64,000 nt of DNA from the NCBI RefSeq assembly GCF_040183065.1, contig NC_091123.1, positions 106,986,821 to 107,050,820 of the forward strand, given 5' to 3'. Within the stretch, counting starts at the first letter, position 1; the number at the start of each line of letters is the position of its first letter. The stretch is from Periplaneta americana (lineage: Eukaryota; Arthropoda; Insecta; Blattodea; Blattidae). This document shows, piece after piece, positions 46,302-58,057 of the stretch. The position numbers were made by a program, and so were the translations under genes. A model generated the notes under the pieces. That model saw nothing but the letters and a program-made list of their open reading frames with translations. It was not told the DNA's origin and ran no database searches.

Positions 46302-46870
46302 ATATATTAAAAACTAACAATTACAATGAAATTAAAAAAAATGTAAAATGCTTTAACAACAAGCATTAAGAAATTGATTTTAAGTAATTACATTTAATTA
46401 TTAACCTATAAGCCACCGAGACACGATGGAGAGACAGACATTTATCCAGCTTTTTAGTCTCACAGCAGGCAGATTCCTATTCCAAATACTGACATAAAAA
46501 ATATAGCCTGGACCATTTAGGAAGACGTTCCGAGAGGAGAAACATGCGAGTGAGAGTGCTGACTTCTCCTCCTCGAGATGGCTTTAAATCAAGTTTTTTT
46601 CATGTCATTTCATTTCATTTATTGTATTCTATAGATCTTAAATTGGCATTGAAGCTTTAAGATGTGGAATAAGTCACAATTTTGTAAGTTTACAATAAAA
46701 TTGTACAACTTTTTGTATTATAGTATATAGACGAGGAGACGAGATATGGCATATGGGGTGTGTGACAGGGGAAAGAATGAGCTATCAGAAAGAGAGTTTG
46801 TTTCATGATGATTAATAATCTACTGACACAAGGTTCATCTATCTTCCCCCTTCTATATAGCCATTGGTGA
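46302..46870. other. No feature recognised
   Basis: No frame or repeat partner. Confidence 0.5.
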
Positions 46871-46881
46871 TATAGCGACGG

Positions 46882-47108
46882 TTCGACCTGGTTGGCGAGT
46901 TGGTATAGCGCTGGCCTTCTATGCCCAAGGTTGCGGGTTCGATCTCGGGCCAGGTCGATGACATTTAAGTGTGCTTAAATATGACAGGCTTATGTCAGTA
47001 GATTTACTGACATGTAAAAGAACTCCTGCGGGACAAAATTCCGGCACATCCGGCGACGCTGATATAACCTCTGGAGTTGCGAGCGTCGTTAAATAAAACA
47101 TAACATTC
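46882..47108 (+). mobile_element. SINE-B copy with 11-bp target duplication
   Basis: Full-length; TATAGCGACGG at 46871-46881 and 47109-47119. Confidence 0.93.
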
Positions 47109-47344
47109 TATAGCGACGGCACATGATAAGGTCACAGGACAGGTCTTGCCTCCTCTACTATAGTATAGCTTACCTCAAAATTAGTTACATGGCACTCGGT
47201 ATAAAATATCCTGAGTAATTCCGTGATCGGTCAGGCTGCCGTACAGCATCTTAAAAGACCCTGCTTTGAGGACGACATTATCTACCGTGTGAAACAATAT
47301 CATTTTCCAAAGGGGAAAAACATTATAATTTGAAATGTTAAGTG

Positions 47345-48849
47345 TAGGAGCATGCAAAGACGAGGACGACAAGAATCACAACATGAACTGCGACAAGCAC
47401 CACAACAAAGATTACGATAAAGACCACGAAATGAATCATGATAAGGATCACTATAATGAACAAGTCCACGATAACGAGTCTGACAAAGAGAATAAGGACC
47501 ATGATAAGTACCACAATAAAGACAACAATAGTCTCGATAAGGACCATGACAAAGACAACGATCACAGTAAGGACCACGACAAAGACAACAAGGATCAGCA
47601 TAAGGGCCCTCACAACAAGAACCACGATAAGAACTACGACAAGGTGAACGACAAGAACCACAATAGGCCTAAGTATCACGACGTGAATCACAGTCCTTGT
47701 CGTGGTCCTTGTCATGATACGTGTCTTGGTACTTGTGATCCTTATCGTGATCCATGTCGTGGTCTTTATCGTGATCGTGCCGTAGATATCATAATGATCC
47801 TTGTTGTCTTTGCCACAGTCCTTATCGTGGTAACTGTTATCTTTGTCATGTTTCTTATCGTGGTCTTTGTTGTTTTTGCTGTGGTCCTCATGATGATCCT
47901 TGTCACTGCAATGACCCTTATCGCTTTTGTTGTCTTTATCATGATCTTTATCATGGTATTTGTTGTCTTTGTTATGGTCCTTATACTGATCTTGGTCCTT
48001 ATCGTGGTTCATGAAAGAACCTTATCGTGAACTTTGTCCTTATCGTGGTCCATTTCGTAATTATTATCGCCGCCCTTGTCTTTGTGTATGTCGCGTTTCT
48101 TATATGGATCCTTGTTTTCTTTTGTTATGATCCTTATCGTGATCTTTATTGCTTTTGCCGTGGTCCTTGTTGTTTTTTATATGTCCCTTATCGTGATCCT
48201 TCTTGGCATTGTAATAGTCCTTATCGTCTTCCTTGCTATTTTTGTCATGGTCCTTATTATTAGGCATTTGTTGTCTTTGTCATTGTTCTTATCGTGGTTT
48301 TGGTCCCTATCATTGTTCTTGTCGTGATCCTTATCACGCATACCCCATGTTGTGGTCCCTATCGCGATCATTCTTGTGGTGCTTGTCGTTGTTCATGATG
48401 GGATTTTTATTGTAGTTTTTGTCTTTGTTGTTGTCGTGGTCCTTGTCAATCTCACAGTTCTTATCGCAATCCTGTTCCTTGTGATCCTTATCGTGTCCCA
48501 ATTTTGTGGTCCCTTTCTTGATAATTGTCGTGGTTTTCGTCATGGCCCATGTCATGTTCCTCTCCGTGATCCTTGTCTTTGTGCTAATCATTGTCCCTGT
48601 CTTTGTCCTTGTTGTGGTCCTTGTCATTTTCATGGTTCTTATCGCAGTCGTGGTTCTTGTGCTGTTTATCATAGTCCTTCTTATGGTCATTGTCGTGGTC
48701 CATATAGTGATACCTATCAAAATGCTTTTCGAAGTCCATATCATCATCCTTATCGTGGCAGTTTTCTTTGCTTTATCTTGTTGTGGTTCTTGTTATCTTT
48801 GACGGTCCTTATCGCAATCCTTTCGTGATTCTTTCATGGTTCTTTCATG
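47345..48849. repeat. Degenerate 12-bp minisatellite with strand switch
   Basis: From 47345 to about 47693 the plus strand reads diverged GACAAGGACCAC units (codons DKDH in one frame). From about 47694 to 48849 it reads the complement, GTCCTTGTCGTG units. The period is 12 bp with 6-bp sub-structure and no phase loss over long runs, which keeps frames open on both strands. The array resumes at 50797. Confidence 0.9.
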
Positions 48850-48904
48850 GTTCTGTCCTGCGCCGGCCTCCGTTGACGTCCCTCTGCTGATGACTCTGTC
48901 CGAG

Positions 48905-49405
48905 GTGTAGAGACGGGAAACTGGAGTGACGTGACAAGGGGAGCTAAAGTGTTTGGAGAAGGGTGATGTTACGATATAGGTGTTGTGCTTCGGTCTGCGT
49001 TGACGTTCTTCTGCTTGCTGTGATATCAGATGATAAGAGGGAAAACGGGAGTGAAGGATAGGTGGTGACGAACTTTGTGGAGTGGTTATACGATGACGAC
49101 GGAAGAGAATATAACTACAGATGTAGTTGTTTATTTGAAATAATCAGTGTCCTTCTCCTGTTCGTGAGCAGGGGAAACGGGAGTGTCTGAGAAAATCTAG
49201 AATATTGCCTTTTTGGCCCTGTGACTCTGGCTGAAGCTAACTTGAAGGCGTGCTGTTGCCATGACTGAGAATATTGGAGAAAGGTAACGGGAGTGCCTGG
49301 GGAGAAATGAAGACAAGACGAGGGAGAGAGAGTAGCGAGGGGTCTGGAATGAAGTGAACGGGTTAGCAACGTAGAAAAGAGGAGAGGAGAAATGGGAGTG
49401 CCTGA
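48905..49405 (+). repeat. Five roughly 120-bp spaced subrepeats
   Basis: A GGGAAACGGGAGTG-type motif recurs near 48915, 49033, 49158, 49275 and 49385, spaced about 110-125 bp apart. Longer similarity (CGTTGACGT.C.TCTGCT) links the first two. Confidence 0.75.
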
Positions 49406-49499
49406 GGAAAGCTGAAAAGCGAGTTTGCACGAAATGGGGTACGAATTCGGTGGGTAGAACTGAGTGATGGAATGTAGGGGTGGGGGGAGGTGGAGGGGT

Positions 49500-49735
49500 T
49501 ACTCTCCGCTAACGAGCTCCGCTGACAAATGGCCGGCGATGGGCGTCCACAGAGAGGGAAGTCAAGGATAGAAAACACAATGTTTTCTAAAAGGGTTCGA
49601 GCACGGTGAAGTAAACACCTCTCTGCTAACGAGCTCCGCTGACAAATGGCCGACGATGGGCGTCCACAGAGAGGGAAGTCAAGGATAGACAACTCAATGT
49701 TTTTAAAAGGGTTCGAGCACGTGAAATCAAGATAA
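49500..49735 (+). repeat. Direct tandem duplication, unit about 121 bp
   Basis: GCTAACGAGCTCCGCTGACA to GGTTCGAGCAC occurs twice (from about 49505 and 49626) with few differences. The unit matches the spacing of the upstream subrepeats. Confidence 0.93.
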
Positions 49736-49782
49736 TGTGATACACGAGGGGGGAGGTGGTCAAGAAGAGCGATATTAGGATA

Positions 49783-50269
49783 TATATATATATATATTTT
49801 TTTAATGTACCGAAGTACATATGATATTTCCATGCAGATATTCTGCGTCATCATACGATGAAAGAGTAATGGAACAGAGAAAAATTCTCTCCGGCGCCGG
49901 GATTTGAACCCGGAAATATCATATGTACTTCGGTACATTAAAAAATAATATATATGATATGCGTAAATCACTTCGTGATTTAAGACGGCGCTTATTCTGT
50001 CGAATCCCGGCCAAATAGTCACTCATTACGAGTGCACCTCAGCACACGTGTGGACTTCGGTCCTTGGTTCATAGATATCTATGACGTAGTGCAGAGGGCG
50101 GCCACTAGAGGGAACCCAAGAGTTGAAACTTAAAACTGAGACGATTCTTCCGACGCCGGGGTGGAATCCGGTGTGGCTTAGTGGATAAAGCGTCAGCACG
50201 TACAGCTGAAAACCCGGGTTCAAATCCCGGCGCCGGAGAGATTTTTTCTCTGTTCCATTACTCTTTCAT
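49783..50269. mobile_element. SINE-D insertion, folded back, with 13-bp target duplication
   Basis: CGATATTAGGATA at 49770-49782 and 50270-50282. A minus-strand SINE piece (tail TATATAT at 49783, box B complement at 49901-49911) is followed by a plus-strand tail piece (49912-49955), about 200 bp of body, and a plus-strand tRNA-like head with the start of the body (50167-50269). The result is one insertion with inverted ends. Confidence 0.82.
50167..50237 (+). ncRNA. tRNA-like head of SINE-D
   Basis: A full cloverleaf is possible: acceptor TCCGGTG/CGCCGGA, D stem GCTT/AAGC, anticodon stem TCAGC/GCTGA with loop ACGTACA (GTA, Tyr-like), T arm CCGGG-TTCAAAT-CCCGG. A C at the usual U33 and its place inside a SINE argue against a functional tRNA gene. 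Confidence 0.7.
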
Positions 50270-50481
50270 CGATATTAGGATAGATTGGTTAGGGCGATTG
50301 GAACGGGGAAGCGGAGACAGAGCCGGCGAGGCGTTTCTGTTCCGAGGAAGTGTCGGCTGTGAATACCCGGTCCGACGAAGTACAGCACGCTGGATCAGAG
50401 AAAGAGATGTTGTCGGTGGCGGAGGGAGCATGGTAGCTGCCCCCTAGCCGGCAACGAATGTCCCTATGGCAATTGGGTCCG

Positions 50482-50490
50482 CCTTATATA
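50482..50490 (+). promoter_or_regulatory. Possible TATA box in the LTR-like insertion
   Basis: CTTATATACACC near 50482, in the 3' part of the insertion, would suit an LTR promoter. Position is the only support. Confidence 0.25.
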
Positions 50491-50796
50491 CACCCTCGGG
50501 CTTCGCGCCATTTCTTCCTTTCTTTGGAGTGGGTTTAAGTGTTGTGATGCTATGACGTCAGAACGCCCGCGAAAACTTTGTGTCATGTCGCAAGCCACGC
50601 GCTTGCTTGACCATGTGGTCACCCGACTGTTAGGCGCCCGGACTCCCACCCTCCTCTGCACTATAGCACGGAGGGTGCGTGCATCCTGCTTTAACATGAA
50701 GGGGAGATGGCTGCTAGGGACCTGCGTAAAACTTGAAAATACGAGACCTAAAGAATCCGCACGGGCACGAAAGAAATGAAATACACACAACAGTTC

Positions 50797-51313
50797 TTTC
50801 TTATTCTTATCATAGTCCTTTCGAGGTCCTTGACGTAATCGAGGTACTTATCAATCTACATGTCGTGGTCCTTATCGTGATCGTTGTCGTGGTGCTTATT
50901 ATGGTCCATGTGTGATCCTTATCGTTGTCCTTGTCTTTCTCGCAGCCTTTAGAGCGATCCTTGTTATTTTCTCCTTGGTCCTTATCATAATGCTTGTTAC
51001 TATTGTAATGGTTTTTATCGTTCCACTTGTCCTTGTCATGGTCTTTATAGTGGTATTTCTTGTCTTTGTCTAGGTCCTTATCTTGGTAAATTTCGAAGTT
51101 CTTATCATAGTCCAAGTCGTGGTTCCTACCATGATCCTCCTTTTGTTTGTCGTTGTCCATGTCGTGATCCTTATCGCGATCTTTCTCGTGGTGTTAATCG
51201 TGGCTCTTGTATGTGATCTTTATCGTGGCCAATGTCGGGGTTCGTATCCTGATCCTTATCAAGGTGCTTATCGCGCTTTACGCCGTGATCCTTATCTTGG
51301 TCCTTGTCGTGAT
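50797..51313. repeat. 12-bp minisatellite, right segment
   Basis: Same GTCCTTGTCGTG-type units and orientation as 47694-48849, running directly into the first 76-bp satellite unit. Confidence 0.88.
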
Positions 51314-51857
51314 GTAATTTACTAAAAAAATAACCCGAGTCATAACGTCGTTCGTAACATTGATTTTACATTGGATATCCATGTAATTTATTAAAAAAAA
51401 TAACCCGAGTCGTAACGTTGTCGTTCGTAACATTGATTTGACGTTCGATTTACATGTAATTTATTAAAAAAATAACCAGAGTCGTAACGTTGTCGTTCGT
51501 AACATTGATTTACATGTGATTTATTTAAAAAAAATAACCAGAGTCGTAACGTTGTTGTTCGTAATATTGATTGACTTTACGTTCGATTTTTATGTAATCT
51601 ATTAAAAAAATAACCAGAGTCGTATTGTTGTCATTCGTAAAATTGATTGACTTTACGTTTCATTTATATGTAATTTATTAAAAAAAATAACCCGAGTCGT
51701 AATGTTGTCATTCGTAACATTGATCGACTTTACGTTCGATTTATATGTAATTTATTAAAAAGTAACCCGAGTCGTAATGTTGTCATTCCTAACATTGATT
51801 GACTTTACGTTCGATTTATATGTAATTTATTAAAAAAGTAACCCGAGTCGTAATGTT
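51314..51857 (+). repeat. 76-bp satellite, array 1 (about 8 units)
   Basis: Units contain AACCCGAGTCGTAATGTTGT, TCGTAACATTGATTGACTTT and ATGTAATTTATTAAAA. Eight GAGTCRTA landmarks from 51337 to 51845. Early units are shorter and more diverged than later ones. Confidence 0.93.
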
Positions 51858-54800
51858 TGAGGCTACGCTACCGGGATGTTACTCGCCAGATGGAGTTGGT
51901 GCATCGGATAATTAGGATGTGTGCAGTGGAAGACTTACAGAATAAGTAGTGTGAATTTATAATAACAAATATAAATAACAAATAATAAATAACAAATACA
52001 TAAATGATTGAATGAAACAAACATGAAATTATGAGGTTAAATGAGAAGAAATGATGTACTAAATTGATCTCAAATACAACAATAAATAAATTGCAGGACC
52101 TTAGACTCTTTGAACAATATGGGCCAATATACTTCCAAAGTCATAACTCAATCTAAGTGACAAATTACAAAATATTAAGCTTCATGACCTATAAAAATAT
52201 TTCTCCGCTGGAACATTCTCACAAAATCTCAAACAACATATGAAAGTTTAACATCAATGTCCAGCGGTTCCCACTAACTCTTACTAAATGCCCAATTAGA
52301 TTTTAATAATTCCCATGAAAATGCAACTAATAGGCTCAAGATACAGAGAAATAAGCCAAAGTGAGACAGTCACACACCTGATCAATATGCACATACTTAG
52401 TTAAAACTTGATTCTTAATTACAATCTCTAGATATAATAAATCTCTGTACTATCACAATGAACATAATACCCGAGAGAGAGAAAAAAATTATATATAGAA
52501 CAATAATGCCCCTAAATCCACGTACCCACGTAAATAAACTAGGATTCAATACACTCGGACTTATAAGTCGAATCATCTAGAAGGTAGTAATCAATTTGGA
52601 ATAGAAAGACGAAGAATCAAGAAAACAATTTAACATACCGTCACAGACTTTACCACGAAATAACCAGATACTGTCATCCACAATTCCGCCAGGCTATCTT
52701 GGAACTTAAATACGACACAATATCTGCGTATCCTAATACCCACGCAGAATCAAATCACGAAACCACTTCACTTTCTGTAACATACTATGCACCAATACGA
52801 CGTAACTCGTCACGACTAGAAACCTCACACAATCTGATACATGAACCAAGACATTCCCACTAGCGAATACTCTCATAAACAATTCACCAAATATATCGTA
52901 AGCAAATGTAACAGATACCAAACAAGTTCGTAATGTAAATTAACTACTCCATGATACATTCAATACAACATTATATGTGTCGACTGAATTCGTGAATGAA
53001 ATTAATTGTAGAACATCGAATCCCCAAGTATTAACTGGTCGACGTATGGTTCCCGACAGAGACCTGCAAGAGAGCGAGCGCGGGATATCGTTATCAGTCC
53101 AGGAAGGCACTGACTGAATGAATAGCGATCATATACGAATAGTTCCGATAAATCACGAAGTAAGGCAACACACCGAGCGATCGGGTCTGAGGACGAGCGC
53201 TCGGTGTTCATGAGTGCTCTTCCGGTAGCAGCAAGCAGTAGGTGAATGTAGGCTTGTCTAATCAGTACGTTTCATCGAAACGAATGTTGAAGATGATTCA
53301 ATAGTATCGACGTCGATCTCAAGCAGAGGCTCGGACACCGTCTCTGTTGATGGTAAAAGATTACAAGACACGATGTCAAAAGTATATGCCGAAAATAAAG
53401 TTAAATCAGCAGAGTCAGAGTAGTGGAAGAAAAGGGAAAGCAGTTACCTACTAGCTCTGCTTGGACTAAATTCGGAGAAGTAAGGGATAAGAATACCTTA
53501 AAGTACATAGGATTGTCCACACCTGTGGAGTAACGGTCAGCGTGAAACCAGGTGGCCCGGGTTCGAATCCCGGTCGGGGCAAGTTACCTGGTTAACGTTT
53601 TTTCCGGGGTTTTCCCTCAACCCAATACGAGCAAATGCTGGGTAACTTTCGGTGCTGGACCCCAGACTCATTTCACCGGTATTATCACCTTCATTTCATT
53701 CAGACGCTAAATAACCTAAGCTGTTGATAAAGCGTCGTAAAATAACCTACTAAAATAAAAATATTCCCAAGTTAATGAATAAAGTTCATATTACGTTCGA
53801 GATGAAACAAAATATATCGCTACTAATTTATTATTTGCATTTCATACTTCGACAGACATTTTTACTTATCACGTATTAAATGTAATTTCTCGGTTTTATA
53901 TACATTTTATAGTAATATAACCAAACATTTCATTTGCATTTACAATATTATTACAATTAAATTTGTGTCTCAGTTTGTTTTTGAAGTTAAATGTTAAACT
54001 AAGCGGGAATGAAATATATTTATACAGAAAATCATTTCAGGCTCTTTCAATCTAAACAAAGAAAAATGTGTAATTAATTAAATTTCCACTAAAATATATA
54101 ATTGTTGAAAACAATCGAATGATTTCTATGATTATTCCATTGTAGGATTACATCATTCGAATGCATGAATGAATTGTTCAATAACATTGCAGTATGTTGA
54201 TTAGTCATTCTATACGTAGGCCTATAGCCTGAGAGCAGCGCTCTTTTTTCTTATCGCCATGTAGGTCAGGTGTTTAATTTAATAAAGATCAGGGTCAGAT
54301 ACTGGGGCTGTTAGAAGAGTCAGTACGCTACAACCACACAGAACATTCGAAGCTTATCATTCTATTTTTGCGTCATATGATTCTGAACTCGAAGCTCTTA
54401 TCATTATCTTAAAATGGAACATATTCTGTTATGCGAGTACATATTTTGTGTAACTTCATACGGCTTGTTGTGGTGGTAAGCAAAATCAATGAATAATCGA
54501 GTGATATTGTGAATATTTCTATTATTTCGAATGGTTTTGATAATCAAATGAATTCATTCGATTTTTACCAATGCTGTACTACGTAGTACTATAGCATACT
54601 GCTTCGCTTACAGTGGTTGAAGCGAGCGCTCGTTCTGACAAGGGAGCGATCCCCCGGGCGAGCTCGAGCGAGCGCAGGCCAAACCCGAGCTCGAGCGATT
54701 ACACACGAAGAGCATTCGGTAAAACCGATCTCAGATATCGTTAAGCATCGCTCTCTTGCAGGTCTCTGGTTCCCGAGTGAGTTATGAACTAGCCGACGTT

Positions 54801-55044
54801 GACTTCCTGAGTGTACTTAACTGGACGAGATTGAGTTCCTAAGTGAAAGGCTTTGCTACTGAAGGTAAAAAGGAATCCTCGGTTCTCTCTTTCTCATTTG
54901 TTTCAAAATCCTAGCCGGCCAATAGGAATTTAGGTAACAAAAATGAAAGGGAAAAGGTGGCGCTATGGGCGATATGCTAGCGATGCGAACTCTGTTGGTG
55001 ACGTGGTCGACGAGATGATCCGCTGATGCGTCGAGCTCTGCTCA
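51858..55044. mobile_element. LTR-like TG...CA insertion in the 76-bp satellite, 3187 bp
   Basis: TGTT at 51854-51857 and 55045-55048 flank a segment starting TGAGGCTACG and ending GAGCTCTGCTCA. Removing it and one TGTT restores an unbroken satellite unit (GTCGTAATGTT then GTCATTCG). No coding frame or matching terminal repeats seen; it may be a large solo LTR or an unknown element. It carries a SINE-A and inverted AGAGACCTGCAAGAGAGCGA copies (53056, 54745). Confidence 0.7.
53515..53756 (+). mobile_element. SINE-A copy with deletion in head
   Basis: As other copies but lacks about 11 bp between box A and box B (GGTCAGCG joined to TGAAACCAGG). No clear duplication. Confidence 0.92.
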
Positions 55045-56415
55045 TGTTGTCATTCGTAACATTGATTGACTTTACGTCCCATTTATATATGTAATTTATT
55101 TAAAAAATAATCCGAGTCGTAATGTTGTCATTCGTAACACTGATTGAATTTACGTTCGATTTACATTTAATTTATAAAAAAATAACCCGAGTCGTAATGT
55201 TGTCGTTCGTAACATTGATTGACTTTACGTTCGATTTATATGTAATTTATTAAAAAAAAATAACCCGAGTCGTAACGTTGCCGTTGGTAACATTGATTGA
55301 CTTTACGTTCGATTTACATTTAATTTATTAAAAAAATAACTCGAGTCGCAATGTTGTCATTCGTAACTTTAATTGAATTTACGATCGATTTATATGTAAT
55401 TTATTAAAAAAATAACCCGAGTCGTAATGTTGTCATTCGTAACATTGATTGACTTTACGTTCGATTTATATGTAATTTATTAAAAAAATAACCTCAGTCG
55501 TAACGTTGCCGTTGGTAACATTGATTGACTTTACGTTCGATTTACATTCAATTTATTAAAAAAATAACTCGAGTCGCAATGTTGTCATTCGTAACTTTAA
55601 TTGAATTTACGATCGATTTATATGTAATTTATTAAAAAAATAACCCGAGTCGTAATGTTGTCATTCGTAACATTGATTGACTTTACGTTCGATTTATATG
55701 TAATTTATTAAAAAAATAACCCGAGTCGTAATGTTGTCGTTCGTGACATTGATTGACTTTACGTTCGATTTATATGTGATTTATTAAAAAAAATAATCCG
55801 AGTCGTAATGTTGTCATTCGTAACATTGATTGACCTTACTATCGATTTATATGTAATTTATTAAAAAAATAACCCGAGTCGTAATGTTGTCATTCGTAAC
55901 ATTGATTGACTTTACGTTCGATTTACATTTAATTTATAAAAAAAAAAAAATAACTCGAGTCGCAATGTTGTCATTCGTAACTTTAATTGAATTTACGATC
56001 GATTTATATGTAATTTATTAAAAAAATAACCCGAGTCGTAATGCTGTCATTCGTAACATTGATTGACTTTACATTCGATTTATATGTAATTTATTAAAAA
56101 AATAATCCGAGTCGTAATGTTGTCATTCGTAACATTGATTGACTTTACATTCGATTTATATGTAATTTATTAAAAAAATAACCCGAGTCGTAATGTTGTC
56201 ATTCGTAACATTGATTGACTTTACATTCGATTTATATGTAATTTATTAAAAAAATAACCCGAGTCGTAATGTTGTCGTTCGTGACATTGATTGACTTTAC
56301 GTTCGATTTATATGTGATTTATTAAAAAAATAACCCGAGTCGTAATGTTGTCATTCGTAACATTGATTGACTTTACGTTCGATTGATATGTAATTTATTA
56401 AAATAATAATTCGAG
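55045..56415 (+). repeat. 76-bp satellite, array 2 (about 18 units) with higher-order period
   Basis: Landmarks GAGTCGTA/GAGTCGCA from 55108 to 56411 recur every 75-79 bp. Three variants in the order C (AACGTTGCCGTTGGTAAC), B (CGCAATGTTGTC, TTTAATTGAATTTACGATCG) and A (standard) occur at 55266, 55341, 55417 and again at 55494, 55570, 55646, a 229-bp higher-order unit. Confidence 0.93.
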
Positions 56416-57080
56416 TCATGCTGTGTGTGTGTGTGTACTTTACTTACGAACCCTAAGACCTAGGTTTTATTGTGTGTATATTACATATCACAAGTGTATA
56501 GCAAAGTTATAGAAAAAAAAATACCTGAAAAGTGTGTGCCTCCGCCCGTGGCTGTAGAACAATAATAATGATGATAATGAAGCATGGCATTCTGCGTATA
56601 GGCTGTTTGGTCTCCGGTGTTGGGAAATAATGTAGGTGATCTCGTTTAGCCTAATAATGTATAGTTAACTTACAAAAAAAGAAAGTAACAAATATATGAG
56701 TTAAAGTTGGGAAAATTTGAAATTGTTATATACAGCAAGCTATAGAAAGTGAATAATGAAATGTAAAATTACAATGATCACATTTGAGAATGAATCGTGA
56801 ATGAATGAATGAAACACAACTTATCACATTCTTTATATTCTACACCAATTACAACTGAAAACAAAGATGCACACATTAGAATGACAGTGATATCCATGAT
56901 TATGTATCGGAAGCTACAAAACTGGCGTGATTATATACTGTTTTTTTTTTGTTCTGAAAATAATGTATTTGTCAATTTAACACTCTGTATGTTCAGCACG
57001 TTACATACAGAACTCGTGAGAAGCTAATACTATCGCTGTCACGAAACTCTCCTTAACATACGAGGTTTTTGGATGACGAC
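56416..57080. other. No feature recognised
   Basis: Flank of the satellite. A 72-codon frame at 56809 has no motif. Confidence 0.5.
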
Positions 57081-57082
57081 TA

Positions 57083-57198
57083 CAGTCGCGGTCAAACTTC
57101 CTGACGTTTGCAGGTGTGTACGCTTATCGGCGATAGCCAATAGTTGCGCTCGCATGTTATTGTCGCTTGCGAAACGTCAGGAGGTTTGAGCGCGACTG
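57083..57198. mobile_element. 116-bp MITE with TA duplication
   Basis: Left CAGTCGCGGTCAAACTTCCT and right (inverted) CAGTCGCGCTCAAACCTCCT, continuing TGACGTTT; TA on both sides (57081-57082, 57199-57200). Confidence 0.88.
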
Positions 57199-58057
57199 TA
57201 AATCAATATCCCTAATAAAATTTACAACAGTTCACTCTGTGGCTTACGTGACTTCTGCAGAAAATGAGATTATAATATACAAACGTGGCGTGACCATGAA
57301 ATACCTCGACATTATCACAAGAGTTCGCTAGTTCCGTAACACGAAGTGGAGGGTGAAGTAATATAACAAGTGATAAAGCTGTTGACGTTTCTTGTTATTT
57401 CTTAATCCTTATTGTTACTCATAACCGAACGTGTAAATTGTCTGCTCCTAATAATATAATAATAGCCGTACCCGTGCGCTCCGCTGCACTTGTTAGAAAT
57501 AAATATAAAGTAATTTACATAATTAAAATAGGACATCTGGTCCGGGGAACATTCGTGTTTGATAGAAGGTTAAACCGTTTAATATGTTACTTAATTTAAA
57601 TTTTATTTAAATAATTAAAAGGCGGTCATTTTGGTCCAAAGACCACTCATTTGGTGCAATGATAATTCCTTTAATATGTTTCTTAATTGTTATTACATGC
57701 AAATAATTATAATATGACCATTTGGTTCAGAGAACATCCGTTTTTGGTGCAAGGATAATCCGTTTAACATTTTTCTAAATTAGTCTTGAATGCATCCTTT
57801 AATAAATCACTCTAAATTAATAGAGTGAATTGTGTACGAAGATAATTTTTATGTTAACCTTACTATGCATCTATTTTTTTGTTAAGATTATTTTATTCAC
57901 GTCTTAACATCTGTGGTCATGTCGCGTGTTTAGAATGTGTGGGTATATGAGTAGACTGTTTTTACTCTTGTTAAGTTCCTCTTTCTATTGTGTGTTGTAG
58001 ATGACTTGTGTTCATGTAACTGATTACATTAATGTTTTTGATATTGGTAATTGAGAC

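Larger units (their letters stand above)
48854..50792. mobile_element. LTR-like TG...CA insertion in the minisatellite, 1939 bp
   Basis: Starts TGTCCTGCGCC and ends ACACACAACA; GTTC precedes (48850-48853) and follows (50793-50796). The 12-bp array continues on both sides in the same orientation. TG...CA ends with a 4-bp duplication suggest a solo LTR, although at 1.9 kb (including a 0.5-kb nested insertion) it is long. It has internal repeats of about 120 bp and no coding region. Confidence 0.72.

Noticed and set aside
47335-48030. 231-codon plus-strand and 224-codon minus-strand frames (DKDH / hydrophobic repeats)
   Set aside because: Both follow from the 12-bp period of the minisatellite; the frames are open on both strands and change character exactly at the strand switch. 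No start context, domain or codon bias supports a protein.
48334-48828. Further long frames in the minisatellite
   Set aside because: Same period effect as above.
49363-50022. 219-codon minus-strand frame
   Set aside because: Runs through the 121-bp duplication and the SINE-D insertion; its repeated peptide segments reflect the DNA duplication.
50167-50237. Functional tRNA-Tyr gene
   Set aside because: The cloverleaf forms, but position 33 is C and it lies inside a SINE insertion with target duplication; tRNA-Tyr genes usually also have an intron in animals.
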